DNA of 64,000 bases, taken from positions 1 to 64,000 of the forward strand of contig NZ_CAMTIG010000009.1 in assembly GCF_947072515.1 (NCBI RefSeq), read 5' to 3'. The position numbers and the translations under genes were made by a program. Of this stretch, positions 43,414-52,427 are shown one piece after another. Below the pieces are notes generated by a model. It did not search any database. It was not told the origin of the DNA and saw only the letters and a program-made list of their open reading frames with translations. The stretch's first letter is position 1, and every line of letters begins with the position of its first letter. This DNA comes from an uncultured Clostridium sp. (GTDB lineage Bacteria; Bacillota; Clostridia; Clostridiales; Clostridiaceae).

Positions 43414-44550
43414 ATGAATAATAAATGTTTTGAAATCTATTCAGAAAATATTTTAATTAGATTTTTTTCGATAATACTAATGGTGATTTTAAATTTAAAT
43501 GAAAATATTGATATATTTTATATAGTAACGTATTTATTGATTTTATTTATCTTAACTTTAGGACAAGAAATGGTGAAAAATAAGAATCTTAAAATGTTAT
43601 ATTATTTTTTAGCTATAGTATCGGCTATAATATTTTTTAAAATAGATTATATTATAGGAGTAATTACTATAATATGTTTAATATCAGAAGTTATAATAGA
43701 ATTTAAGTATGGAATAATTCTATGGATAACAGCACTCATTTTCTTTGCATTATATAGTGTCTATATAGTAGCTGTTGAAAATGGTCTTATTTGTTTAATA
43801 GTAGGGATATTGAATATATATGTAATAAAAACTATTTACAAATATAGGATGTTAGCTAAAAGAGAAAATGAAAAGTTAGAAGAAATAAAAGAAAAATTTT
43901 ATAGAAACATGCAAGAGCATAATAAATATAAAGATTTAAGTGAGCAAAATATAAGAATGGCAAAGCTTGAAGAACGTAATAGAATAGGAAGAGAAATGCA
44001 TGATAAAATAGGGCATGTTTTAGCTGGTTCTATAATGAGACTTGAAGCATCAAAGATCATTTTAAATTCTGATAAAGAAAAAGGTGTCTCAATGATGGAT
44101 GAATCTATTGAGAATCTTAGAGAAGGAATGAATGATATAAGAGAGATAATTCATAAAATAACGCCTAAAAGAGATGAGATTGGAATAAATAGAATAAAAA
44201 ATGAGCTTAATGAGAAATTTGTGAATAGTGGAGTTAAAATTAGCTTTAATACTTTGGGTGATTTAGATAAAATATCTTTTAATAAGTGGATAATATTTGA
44301 AAGAATAGTAATGGAGTTATCGACTAATACATTAAAATATGCAGAGTGTAAAAATGTAGTCCTTTCCTTTGAAGTTTTAAATAAGATAATAAGATTTAGC
44401 TTTAAGGATGATGGGATAGGAAATATGAATTTAAAAAAGGGATTTGGACTTAGTAAAATAGAAGAAGAAGTTATGAATAATAATGGTATTATGACTATTA
44501 ATTCGTTAAATGGATTTCAAGTTATAATTACATTGAAGATAGAGGAGTGA
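43414..44550 (+). CDS. Sensor histidine kinase (NarL-type, HisKA_3)
   Basis: A 378-residue protein with about five to six N-terminal helices (1-140) and no large extracellular domain. A coiled linker follows, then the HisKA_3 box ERNRIGREMHDKIGHVLAGSIMRLE split around the phospho-His in EMHDK, and a compact ATPase domain (N-box ELSTNTLKYAE, G-box GFGLSKI). This is the DesK/LiaS-like arrangement. It is four bases from its response regulator and upstream of an ABC-2 exporter, a layout used for sensing membrane-active compounds. Confidence 0.9.
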   Translation: MNNKCFEIYSENILIRFFSIILMVILNLNENIDIFYIVTYLLILFILTLGQEMVKNKNLKMLYYFLAIVSAIIFFKIDYIIGVITIICLISEVIIEFKYGIILWITALIFFALYSVYIVAVENGLICLIVGILNIYVIKTIYKYRMLAKRENEKLEEIKEKFYRNMQEHNKYKDLSEQNIRMAKLEERNRIGREMHDKIGHVLAGSIMRLEASKIILNSDKEKGVSMMDESIENLREGMNDIREIIHKITPKRDEIGINRIKNELNEKFVNSGVKISFNTLGDLDKISFNKWIIFERIVMELSTNTLKYAECKNVVLSFEVLNKIIRFSFKDDGIGNMNLKKGFGLSKIEEEVMNNNGIMTINSLNGFQVIITLKIEE

Positions 44551-44554
44551 TATT

Positions 44555-45175
44555 TTGATTAGAATTATAATAGCTGATGATGATAGCTTAATAAGGGAAA
44601 GTTTAAAAATAATATTAGATATTGATAATGAAATTGAAGTTTTAGAAACTTTTGAAAATGGATTAGATGCTCTTAATTATATAAATAATAATGAAGTGGA
44701 TATAGCATTGCTAGATGTAAGAATGCCTATACTAAAGGGTGTAGAAATAATTGAAAAGATAAAAGGAGATACTAAAGCTATAATATTAACTACTTTCGAT
44801 GAAGATGAGTATATAAGAAGAGCAATACAAAATGGAGCTAAAGGATATCTTTTGAAAAATACAGCACCAGTAAAGATTATAGAAACTATAAAAATGGTGT
44901 ATGGAGGTAACTCTGTTATACAGTCTGAAGTTCTAGAAAAAATAAAGTTAGGTTTTAATAATGAAATAAAGGAAGAAAAAGAAGACTTGTCTCTTTTCAC
45001 AGAACGTGAAATTCAAATAATAAAAAAGATAACAGAAGGCCTTAGTAATAAGGAAATAAGTAAAAGTTTGTTTATATCAGAAGGAACAGTGAAGAATTAT
45101 ATAACTTCTATATTACAAAAAACTAATTTAGATCACAGAACTCAAATTGCAATTAAATATTTAAAAAAAGTTTAG
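44555..45175 (+). CDS. NarL/FixJ-type response regulator
   Basis: A 206-residue protein with an N-terminal receiver (IIADDDSLIRESL acidic pocket, phospho-Asp in IALLDVRMP, then ILTTFDEDEY and GYLLKN) and a C-terminal LuxR helix-turn-helix (FTEREIQIIKKITEGLSNKEISKSL then EGTVKNYITSIL). The start is TTG at 44555, seven bases after GAGGAG, with no better codon near. It is activated by the kinase in front and most probably drives the ABC exporter genes behind it. Confidence 0.92.
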   Translation: MIRIIIADDDSLIRESLKIILDIDNEIEVLETFENGLDALNYINNNEVDIALLDVRMPILKGVEIIEKIKGDTKAIILTTFDEDEYIRRAIQNGAKGYLLKNTAPVKIIETIKMVYGGNSVIQSEVLEKIKLGFNNEIKEEKEDLSLFTEREIQIIKKITEGLSNKEISKSLFISEGTVKNYITSILQKTNLDHRTQIAIKYLKKV

Positions 45176-45208
45176 CTTATATGACTTTCGTCATATAAGC
45201 TTTATTAC
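45174..45208 (+). terminator. Intrinsic terminator after the two-component genes
   Basis: AGCTTATATGAC (45174-45185) pairs with GTCATATAAGCT (45190-45201), then TTATTACTT. The stem includes the response-regulator stop codon. Confidence 0.75.
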
Positions 45209-45280
45209 TTTATTCAGAGTTCAAATTAAAAATTGTTAGTTATACTTATATTAAAGAATTAAGTATAGGAGGAAATAATT

Positions 45281-46216
45281 ATGGAAGCTATAAAGCTAGA
45301 AGGTTTAGGAAAAAGTTTTGGAGATTTCGTAGCAGTAGATAATATCACAATAGATATAAAAGAAGGAGAAATTTATGGGCTTTTAGGTCCAAATGGAGCA
45401 GGAAAAAGTACAACTATAGGAATTATATGTGGGCTTTTAAGACCTTCAAAAGGAAAGATATCTATTTTAGATACTGATGTAACTAAAAGTATGAAAAATA
45501 TGAATAAAGAGATAGGACTTGTGCCACAAGAAATAGCTCTTTATGGAGACTTAACTGCATGTGAAAATCTAAAGTTTTTTGGTGAACTTTATGGATTAAG
45601 AGGAAAAGAATTAGGAAATAAAATAGAAGAAGTTTTAGAATTTATAGGACTTACTGATGTAAAAAATAAAAAAGCTAATGAGTTTTCTGGAGGAATGAAA
45701 AGAAGGTTAAATATTGGATGCGCATTAGTTCATTCTCCTAAAATAGTAATAATGGATGAGCCTACTGTAGGAATTGATCCACAATCTAGAAATCATATAT
45801 TAGAATCAGTAAGAAAATTAAATAAAAAAGGTGTAACAGTGGTTTATACAACTCACTATATGGAAGAGGTAGAAACTATATGTGAAAGAATTGCAATTAT
45901 AGATAAAGGAAGAGTAATTGCAGAAGGCTCAAAAGATGATCTTAAAAATATAATTAGTGATACACATTTACTTTCATTAACATTAAGTAATATTGAAGAG
46001 ATAAATGAAGAAGAAATTCATTTTATAAATGGAGTTACTAAGGTTTCTATAAAGGATAATGTATTAGAAATTTCATCTTCAAAAGAAATAAATAATTTAA
46101 ATAAAATTATTGAATATGTAGGTAGTAAAAATACTGAAATACTTAATATAGAACAAAAGGCAGTAACGTTAGAAACTGTATTCTTAGCATTAACAGGAAG
46201 AAAACTCAGAGATTAG
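45281..46216 (+). CDS. ABC transporter ATP-binding protein (drug/lantibiotic export type)
   Basis: A 311-residue ATPase. Walker A is GPNGAGKST, Q-loop LVPQEIALYGDLT, signature FSGGMKRRLNIG, Walker B IVIMDEPTVGIDPQ and the H-loop TTHYMEE. The C-terminal 80 residues form the extension common in DrrA/NatA-type exporters. AGGAGG precedes the ATG. It powers the two ABC-2 permeases downstream. Coregulation by the NarL-type system just upstream is likely. Confidence 0.93.
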   Translation: MEAIKLEGLGKSFGDFVAVDNITIDIKEGEIYGLLGPNGAGKSTTIGIICGLLRPSKGKISILDTDVTKSMKNMNKEIGLVPQEIALYGDLTACENLKFFGELYGLRGKELGNKIEEVLEFIGLTDVKNKKANEFSGGMKRRLNIGCALVHSPKIVIMDEPTVGIDPQSRNHILESVRKLNKKGVTVVYTTHYMEEVETICERIAIIDKGRVIAEGSKDDLKNIISDTHLLSLTLSNIEEINEEEIHFINGVTKVSIKDNVLEISSSKEINNLNKIIEYVGSKNTEILNIEQKAVTLETVFLALTGRKLRD

Positions 46217-46227
46217 GAGGGAAATCC

Positions 46228-47352
46228 ATGATTGGAATTATAAAAAATGTAATTTTAAGAAATTTTCGAAGTCCTAAGTATTTAATATTTAGTGCCTTAT
46301 TTCCTATTTTTTTAATCTTAATAATAGGTGGACTTCTTAGTAATACAGGAAATAATGATGTGAAAAATTCAACTACGAATGTATATTATTCAATTAGTAA
46401 TGCATCAAAAAATACTACTGAGGCTTTTAATATAATGAAGGATAATCTTAATAAGGGTGATGTGAAATTTAATTTTATTAAGAGTGATAATGAGAGCAAA
46501 GCATTAAATAATGTTAAGTTAAATGGTGATGTATATTTAAAAATAAATAATAATAATGCTTCTATATATACTACAGCACAAGATGATACAAGTTATATTT
46601 ATTTAAAATCAGCTTTTGAAGGAATAAATAAAAGTATAGTAGTGGCAAATGAAGTTTATAAAGCAGATTATTTAAATGGGAATAGTATTATGAAGGAAAC
46701 GAGTAATATTCCATTAGAAATGAAATCAAAAACACAAGCACCAACAGGGTTTAATTATTATTCAATAGTTGAAATAACAATGATGTGTTTATATATTGTA
46801 TCCTTCCCGATTTCAGGATATTTTTATGATAAGAAAAAGAAGGTAAAAGAAAGAATCGCATTGTCAGGAATAACAACTAGAAAGTATATAATAGGAAGTA
46901 CGCTAGGGTATTTTATACTTTCATTTGTAATTACTGCACCAGAATTTTTATTTTCTAACTTTATTTTAAAATCTAACTGGGGAACACATAAACTTTTATA
47001 TTATGTAGCAATAGAATTATTAGCATTTATGTGTATATTAATTGGAACATTAATAATTACTGTTATAGAGGATAAAGAAAAGATTCAATCCATAATACAA
47101 GGAGCTATTTTACCTATATTATCGTTTTTAGGAGGAGCATATGTTCAATTACCTTATAGCGGAAAAACAGATTTATTTGGATATATAACTTATATATCTC
47201 CACTAAGATGGATAAATAAGGGGATATTTTTAAGTATATATAATGGAGAAAATACTTTATTAATAAATACAATGATAGGCTTTGTTTTAATAGGTATAGT
47301 TTTATTAGGACTAATATTAGTATTAGCTAAGAAAGAAGAGGTAAGAATATGA
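46228..47352 (+). CDS. ABC-2 type permease (first subunit)
   Basis: A 374-residue membrane protein. One N-terminal helix (about 17-36) is followed by a long extracytoplasmic loop (about 40-175) rich in Asn and Lys, then five helices (about 180-370). This is the ABC-2/YhgE-like topology. EEVRI ends the protein; its TGA overlaps the next ATG by four bases (ATGA). It forms a heterodimeric exporter with the next protein. Substrate unknown, perhaps an antimicrobial. Confidence 0.88.
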   Translation: MIGIIKNVILRNFRSPKYLIFSALFPIFLILIIGGLLSNTGNNDVKNSTTNVYYSISNASKNTTEAFNIMKDNLNKGDVKFNFIKSDNESKALNNVKLNGDVYLKINNNNASIYTTAQDDTSYIYLKSAFEGINKSIVVANEVYKADYLNGNSIMKETSNIPLEMKSKTQAPTGFNYYSIVEITMMCLYIVSFPISGYFYDKKKKVKERIALSGITTRKYIIGSTLGYFILSFVITAPEFLFSNFILKSNWGTHKLLYYVAIELLAFMCILIGTLIITVIEDKEKIQSIIQGAILPILSFLGGAYVQLPYSGKTDLFGYITYISPLRWINKGIFLSIYNGENTLLINTMIGFVLIGIVLLGLILVLAKKEEVRI

Positions 47353-48497
47353 ATGGTTTAATTATGATGATAAAGCACAATTTAAGATTTATGATAATAA
47401 AGAAGAAAATGAGCTTTATAATTACAATAATAATACCTATAATTGCTGTTCTTCTAACTTCAAAAATATTAATAGGAAGTTCTAATGGACTTAAAGTAGG
47501 AGTGATAAATACTGATAATAGTAAAGCTAGTAACTATATAGTTAGTTTATTAGATAATAATGATAGTATTTCTACGGTTAAAAACACATCTATAAATGAA
47601 TTAAATACAAGCTTTAGTGATAATAGTGTTCAAGCAGCAATTGTTATAGATAAAGGATTTGAAAAAGGTTTAACAGAAGGAAAAATAGAAAATATAAAGA
47701 TTATTGGAAAAGATGGAGATGGAACTTATAAAATCGTTAAAGGAATCGTAAGTTCCAATTTAGATAATATGTTAAGACTTGGTAGTATATCAAAAGGAAA
47801 TGAAAATAATTTTAATACGCTACTAAGTAAATATGAAAAAAGTAGTTTAAATATAAAGAGAGAAAATATAGCAAATTTAAATTTAGATTATACAAAGACA
47901 GCAATATTTATCGGGTTCTTAATTATGTTTATTTTCTATAGAGCTATGTTTGGAGCAGAAAGAGTAAATGAAGATAGGGAAGAAAAAGTATTTACAAGAG
48001 TTTTTGTATCATCTATTAAACCATGGCAATATTATGGTGGAAATGTAATAGCCAGTTTAGTTGGAATTAGTATTCAAATTGTATTAGCAGTATTAGTAGT
48101 AAAAAATGTAGCTAATTTGAATTTTGGTATGAGTAACTTAGTATTATGTACAATACTTATACTGGCTGGACTTGTAGCTGTTTCAGTAGGAACTGTATGT
48201 ATCTCTATAACAAGAGATTCACAAGAAGCAGCTTTATTAAGTAATATTGTAGTATTGATGTTAGTAATGATAGGTGGATGTTTTATACCAGTAAGTGTTT
48301 TTCCAGCTGTAATGAATACTATATCTAAATTTCTACCAACTAGATGGATTTTAGATATGATCTATAATATACAAAATGGGCAAAGCTTCATGCTGCAATG
48401 GCATTATATAATAATGGTACTCTTATTAAGTTTTGCATTATTACTTTTATCAGCATATTTTACAAAAAGAAAAGATAAGAGTTTTTTAGAAATTTAA
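47349..48497 (+). CDS. ABC-2 type permease (second subunit)
   Basis: A 382-residue paralogue of the preceding permease: helix at about 20-40, an extracytoplasmic domain (about 45-180), then helices from about 185 to 375. The ABC-2 signature segment GGCFIPVSVFPAVMNTISKFLPTRWILD is split over about 310-338. Overlap with the first permease gene means coupled translation and probably a 1:1 complex. A terminator closes the operon. Confidence 0.88.
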   Translation: MNGLIMMIKHNLRFMIIKKKMSFIITIIIPIIAVLLTSKILIGSSNGLKVGVINTDNSKASNYIVSLLDNNDSISTVKNTSINELNTSFSDNSVQAAIVIDKGFEKGLTEGKIENIKIIGKDGDGTYKIVKGIVSSNLDNMLRLGSISKGNENNFNTLLSKYEKSSLNIKRENIANLNLDYTKTAIFIGFLIMFIFYRAMFGAERVNEDREEKVFTRVFVSSIKPWQYYGGNVIASLVGISIQIVLAVLVVKNVANLNFGMSNLVLCTILILAGLVAVSVGTVCISITRDSQEAALLSNIVVLMLVMIGGCFIPVSVFPAVMNTISKFLPTRWILDMIYNIQNGQSFMLQWHYIIMVLLLSFALLLLSAYFTKRKDKSFLEI

Positions 48498-48513
48498 AAT
48501 TAGATAGAAATTT

Positions 48514-48550
48514 ACCTTATAACTTAACCTTAAGTTGTAAGGTTTTTTTA
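48514..48550 (+). terminator. Intrinsic terminator of the ABC exporter operon
   Basis: ACCTTATAACTTA (48514-48526) pairs with TAAGTTGTAAGGT (48531-48543, one wobble), followed by TTTTTTTA. Confidence 0.85.
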
Positions 48551-48578
48551 TTTTTAGAGATATAAAGAATAGAAAATG

Positions 48579-48607
48579 TTGGAAAAAATTTGGATATGAA
48601 TTATAAT
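48579..48607 (+). promoter_or_regulatory. Promoter of the rnf operon
   Basis: TTGGAA (48579-48584), a 17-base spacer and TATAAT (48602-48607), 44 bases ahead of rnfC. Confidence 0.6.
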
Positions 48608-48650
48608 CATCATATATGAACAAAATGTTAACTGAAATAGGGGGGAATTG

Positions 48651-49640
48651 ATGTTTAACTTTTTTAATAATAAGAATTTTTTTAAAGATAAATTTAACTT
48701 TAAAAATGATTGTTATATTCAAATAGGTTCTGATAGTGAGGAGAAAGTAGAAATAGTAGATGAAAATGATATTATAAATAACTTAGGAAAATTAAGTTTA
48801 GATGAAAAAGTGTATTCAAATTTTAGTAAAGGTAAAGTAATAATAAAAGCTTTTAATTTTGAAAAGAATATTCAAATTACAGATTTTTTATCTGAAAAAA
48901 CGTTGGAAATAGATAAAGGGATAGAGATATTTAAAAAAATAAATAGTGATGTCCAAATAAAGGTTTTAGGAAATATAAGTATATCTGGAACAGAAAGTAT
49001 AAGGGTAAAAGATAAATTAATTCAATTCAAAGAGAAGGAATTTATAGAGCTAGCTTATAAAAATAGTTTAATAGAAGAAGTTTTAATTTTAGATTTAGTA
49101 GATTTAGTTTACTTAGGAGAAGCATTTTTAACTAAAAGAAAAAAAGAGTTTGTTTATATAACAGTATCAGGACAAGCTATAAGTAAAAATTGCATATTAA
49201 AAGTAAAGATAGGTGAGAGATTAGAGACTATTTTTAATGAATTAAGTGGTGATAAAGAAAAGCTAAGTAGTATTGTAAGTGGTGGATTTATAAAAGGGAT
49301 TCCTAGAAAATCTTTAGATGAAAAAGTGGAAGAAAGAGAAAGAGGATTATTATTTCTTACTGAAAAAGAATCAAATATAGGGGAAAGAAAATCTTGTATA
49401 AGATGTGGAAGATGTTTAAAAGCATGTAATGAAAAATTAAATCCTACAAAACTTGTAGACCTTTACAAGAGAGGAGATAAAGAAGAATTTCTTAAATTTG
49501 GAGGAATGAAATGTATAGAATGTGGATTATGTACAATAGTTTGTCCTTCTAATATTGAAATTAGTCATAGCATAAAAGTTTGTAAATTAGGGTTTAAGAG
49601 TAAAGATAAAATAAAAGTTAGGAGTGAGAGTTTTGTCTAA
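48651..49640 (+). CDS. rnfC: RnfC-like subunit, unusually short and divergent
   Basis: A 329-residue protein in the rnfC position. The C-terminal two [4Fe-4S] motifs are clear: CIRCGRCLKACNEKLNP and CIECGLCTIVCPSN. The N-terminal two-thirds do not show the Gly-rich flavin/NADH-binding motif (GGAGFPT type) that full RnfC proteins of about 440 residues carry. The normal N-terminal PLxxHIGxPA-type start is also absent. It may be a reduced RnfC that no longer binds NADH, or a subunit with another electron donor. ATG 48651 follows GGGGGAA; the TTG just before it is less likely. Confidence 0.75.
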   Translation: MFNFFNNKNFFKDKFNFKNDCYIQIGSDSEEKVEIVDENDIINNLGKLSLDEKVYSNFSKGKVIIKAFNFEKNIQITDFLSEKTLEIDKGIEIFKKINSDVQIKVLGNISISGTESIRVKDKLIQFKEKEFIELAYKNSLIEEVLILDLVDLVYLGEAFLTKRKKEFVYITVSGQAISKNCILKVKIGERLETIFNELSGDKEKLSSIVSGGFIKGIPRKSLDEKVEERERGLLFLTEKESNIGERKSCIRCGRCLKACNEKLNPTKLVDLYKRGDKEEFLKFGGMKCIECGLCTIVCPSNIEISHSIKVCKLGFKSKDKIKVRSESFV

Positions 49641-50511
49641 GGGGTTATTTAGCGTATCACCGGGACCGTATATAAGGAAAGGAAATTGTGTAAATAAGAT
49701 AATTTTAGATTTTATTATAGGGTTAGTACCAGCTACTATTGCAGGGTTATATTTTTATGGTGTAGATGGATTCAAAATAATATTAGCAGCACTAGTGACT
49801 AGTATTATAGCAGAGGGAACTTGGAATAAATTGATTTTAAAGAAAAAATTCTTTGATGATTTAAGTCCCATTTTAAATGGACTTTTATTGGCACTTATAA
49901 TGCCTACATATGTTCCAATGTGGATTGTAGTAATTGGAAGTTTATTTGGAGTTATAGTAGTGAAAAAGTTTTTTGGTGGCTATGGGCAAAATTTTATGGA
50001 ACCTACAGCTGCAACGAAAGCATTTTTAATTGCCTCTTGGGCATCTGTTATGGCAAAGCCAGTGACGGAGTCAGTTGGAGTTACATCAGAGGGAGTAACA
50101 TTAATCCATAAATTTATTGGGCAACCCGTAGGTAATATAGGTGAGGGATCTATATTAGCGATTTTAATTGGAGGAGTTTATCTCTTATTAAGAGGAAGAA
50201 TAAGTATTAGAGCACCTTTTGCATTTATTGTAGCAGCAACAGTTTTTTGTGTTTATAATGGTAAACCGTATCTATTACCAGGTGCATTTTATTTTTCAGC
50301 TATATTTTTAGCAACAGATTATGCAACATCACCAATAACTAATTGGGGACAAGTTATCTTTGGAAGTTTAGCAGGAATTTTAGCAGCAGTAATAGCAGTT
50401 AAAGGATATAATCCAGAAGGCCCTTATTATGCAATTATTATAATGAATCTTGCAGCTCCATTAATTGAATATTTAACAACTAAAACTTATAAAAAGGGGT
50501 GTGTTAAATAA
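49633..50511 (+). CDS. rnfD: Rnf complex subunit RnfD
   Basis: A 292-residue membrane protein with about eight to nine helices, homologous to NqrB/RnfD. It begins SVSPGPYIRKGNCVNKIILDFIIGL and carries FMEPTAATKAFLIASW, the region around the flavin-linked threonine. In Rnf it carries electrons and helps move Na+ or H+. Start TTG 49633 fits AGGAGTGAG eight bases upstream; GTG 49624 lies in that site. It overlaps the rnfC end by eight bases and meets rnfG at a TAATG junction. Confidence 0.92.
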   Translation: MSKGLFSVSPGPYIRKGNCVNKIILDFIIGLVPATIAGLYFYGVDGFKIILAALVTSIIAEGTWNKLILKKKFFDDLSPILNGLLLALIMPTYVPMWIVVIGSLFGVIVVKKFFGGYGQNFMEPTAATKAFLIASWASVMAKPVTESVGVTSEGVTLIHKFIGQPVGNIGEGSILAILIGGVYLLLRGRISIRAPFAFIVAATVFCVYNGKPYLLPGAFYFSAIFLATDYATSPITNWGQVIFGSLAGILAAVIAVKGYNPEGPYYAIIIMNLAAPLIEYLTTKTYKKGCVK

Positions 50512-51122
50512 TGAGAGAAAACTTAAAACTTGGAGGAATATTATTAGGCGTAACAATGATAGCGGGGATTCTTTTAGGTGCAGTAAATAATTTGACTAAA
50601 GATGCTATTTTAGAAAATTCAAAAATAAATAAAGATGATTTACGACTTATTATGAAGGAAGCAAATAAGATAGAAGATACAGACTTTGAATTAGGAGAAG
50701 ATGATGGAATAAAGGAAGTTTATTTAGCAAAGTCTGAAGATAAAGAAGTTGGATACGTATTTAAAGTTACGACTAAAGGATTCCATGGACCTATAGATAT
50801 GTTTGTAGGAGTAGCAGAAGATAAATTAAGTGGGATGAAAATATCATCGCATACTGAAACACCAGGGCTTGGAGCTAGAATTGAAGAGGAAGAATTTAGA
50901 GCGGAATTTACAGATAAACTTATAGAAAAGAGTCTAGAAATAGTTAAAATGGAGCCAGCAGAAGAACATCAAATAGATGGAATATCAGGAGCTACTGTTT
51001 CCTCTAAAGCAGTGGGGACAGCTGTAAATGAAGTTATAAATTTTTATAGAGAAAATATAAAAGGTGAGGAAGTAGATGATGAAATAGATGCTACTACTGG
51101 AGCTAGTGAATCAGATTGGTAG
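50511..51122 (+). CDS. rnfG: Rnf complex subunit RnfG
   Basis: A 203-residue protein: one N-terminal membrane anchor (about 8-27) and an extracytoplasmic FMN-binding domain. The DGISGATVSSKAV motif holds the threonine to which FMN is covalently bound. The GFHGPIDMFVGV and HTETPGLGARI segments are typical. An acidic tail ends the protein with a second TGAS-like repeat (DATTGASESDW). Starts one base into the rnfD stop codon. Confidence 0.93.
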   Translation: MRENLKLGGILLGVTMIAGILLGAVNNLTKDAILENSKINKDDLRLIMKEANKIEDTDFELGEDDGIKEVYLAKSEDKEVGYVFKVTTKGFHGPIDMFVGVAEDKLSGMKISSHTETPGLGARIEEEEFRAEFTDKLIEKSLEIVKMEPAEEHQIDGISGATVSSKAVGTAVNEVINFYRENIKGEEVDDEIDATTGASESDW

Positions 51123-51131
51123 GAGGATATC

Positions 51132-51824
51132 ATGGGAAAGTTAATTGAGAGATTAAAAAATGGAATTATAACTGAAAATCCTATATTTGTGCAGGTGTTA
51201 GCAATGTGTCCAACTCTTGCAGTAACTACAAGTGCTAAAAATGCAGTTGGAATGGGTATTGCAACAACAGTAGTATTAATATTTTCTAATATGATAATAT
51301 CAGCTATTAGAAAATTTATTCCAGATAAAATAAGAATACCTTCATATATAGTTGTTATAGCATCTTTTGTTACGATGTTAGAAATGCTTATGCAAGGATA
51401 TGTTCCAGAACTATATAAATCTTTGGGAATATTTATACCGTTAATTGTAGTTAACTGTGTAATTTTAGGAAGAGCAGAAAGTTATGCATCTAAAAATAAA
51501 GTAATACCATCTATTTTTGATGCAATAGGAATGGGTCTTGGCTTTACTGTAGCATTATTCTTAATAGGTTCATTTAGAGAAGTTTTAGGAAATAGTAGTA
51601 TCCTAGGAATAAATATTATGTGGGAAAGTTTTAAACCAGTATCAATAATGATTTTAGCACCAGGAGCATTTTTTACGTTAGGAATTCTAATGACTATTTT
51701 GAATTATTTTAGTTTGAAAAAAGATAAAAAACCTTTAGAAGATAAATGTGGTGGAGGATGTGCAAATTGTTCTTCATGTGGTGATGGGGAATTAAAATCT
51801 AAAGAAATAGAAATTAAAAGATAA
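51132..51824 (+). CDS. rnfE: Rnf complex subunit RnfE
   Basis: A 230-residue membrane protein with six helices, family start NGIITENPIFVQVLAMCPTLAVTTSAKNA. A conserved LGRAESYASKN loop follows helix four. The C-terminal 25 residues contain CGGGCANCSSCG, a cysteine-rich tail not seen in the usual E. coli RsxE. It pairs with RnfA to form the membrane [2Fe-2S] channel core. TAGGAGG precedes the ATG. Confidence 0.92.
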   Translation: MGKLIERLKNGIITENPIFVQVLAMCPTLAVTTSAKNAVGMGIATTVVLIFSNMIISAIRKFIPDKIRIPSYIVVIASFVTMLEMLMQGYVPELYKSLGIFIPLIVVNCVILGRAESYASKNKVIPSIFDAIGMGLGFTVALFLIGSFREVLGNSSILGINIMWESFKPVSIMILAPGAFFTLGILMTILNYFSLKKDKKPLEDKCGGGCANCSSCGDGELKSKEIEIKR

Positions 51825-51838
51825 AAGGGGAAGAATAT

Positions 51839-52417
51839 ATGGAATTACTACTTATATTTGTTAGTGCTATGCTTGTAAATAATTTTGTTCTTTCAAAATT
51901 CTTAGGAATATGTTCATTCCTTGGAGTGTCTAAAAAGAAAGATGCAGCTATAGGTATGGGACTTGCAGTTACATTTGTAATGGTATTAGCATCAATAATG
52001 TCATTTTTAGTTTACAATGGAATTTTAGTAAAATTTGAACTTGAATATTTATCAACAATAGCTAATGTATTAGTTATTGCAGCTTTAGTTCAATTTGTAG
52101 AAATGGCTATGAAAAAGATAAGTCCTACCCTTCATAAGGCATTAGGTATATATTTACCATTAATAACTACAAACTGTGCAGTGCTTGGAATGGCAGTTTT
52201 AAATATACAAGAAGGATATACATTTATTCAAGCTTTAGTAAATGGAGTAGGAGCTGCAGCAGGATTTATGCTATCAATAGTTCTTTTAGCATTTATAAGA
52301 GAGAAAATAGATAATAATGAAAATATACCAGTAGTTTTAAGAGGATTACCAATAACTTTATTTACAGCAGGGTTAATGGCAATTGCTTTCTTAGGATTTC
52401 AAGGATTAATACATTAG
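51839..52417 (+). CDS. rnfA: Rnf complex subunit RnfA
   Basis: A 192-residue six-helix protein, homologous to NqrE/RnfA. The start is LLLIFVSAMLVNNFVLSKFLGICSFLGVSKK with the conserved NNFVLxxFLGxCxxxG motif, and LITTNCAVLGMA matches RnfE symmetrically. It contributes the cysteine that coordinates the intramembrane iron-sulphur cluster with RnfE. AAAAGGGGAAG precedes the ATG. Confidence 0.94.
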   Translation: MELLLIFVSAMLVNNFVLSKFLGICSFLGVSKKKDAAIGMGLAVTFVMVLASIMSFLVYNGILVKFELEYLSTIANVLVIAALVQFVEMAMKKISPTLHKALGIYLPLITTNCAVLGMAVLNIQEGYTFIQALVNGVGAAAGFMLSIVLLAFIREKIDNNENIPVVLRGLPITLFTAGLMAIAFLGFQGLIH

Positions 52418-52427
52418 GGAGGGATTT

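Noticed and set aside
43414-48497. Bacteriocin gene cluster
   Set aside because: A two-component system with an ABC-2 exporter is present, but no precursor peptide, modification enzyme or peptidase-domain ABC protein was found; a resistance or export role is simpler.
49920-50111. 63-residue plus-strand frame inside rnfD
   Set aside because: Alternative frame of rnfD with Trp/Ser/Cys-rich composition and no start signal.
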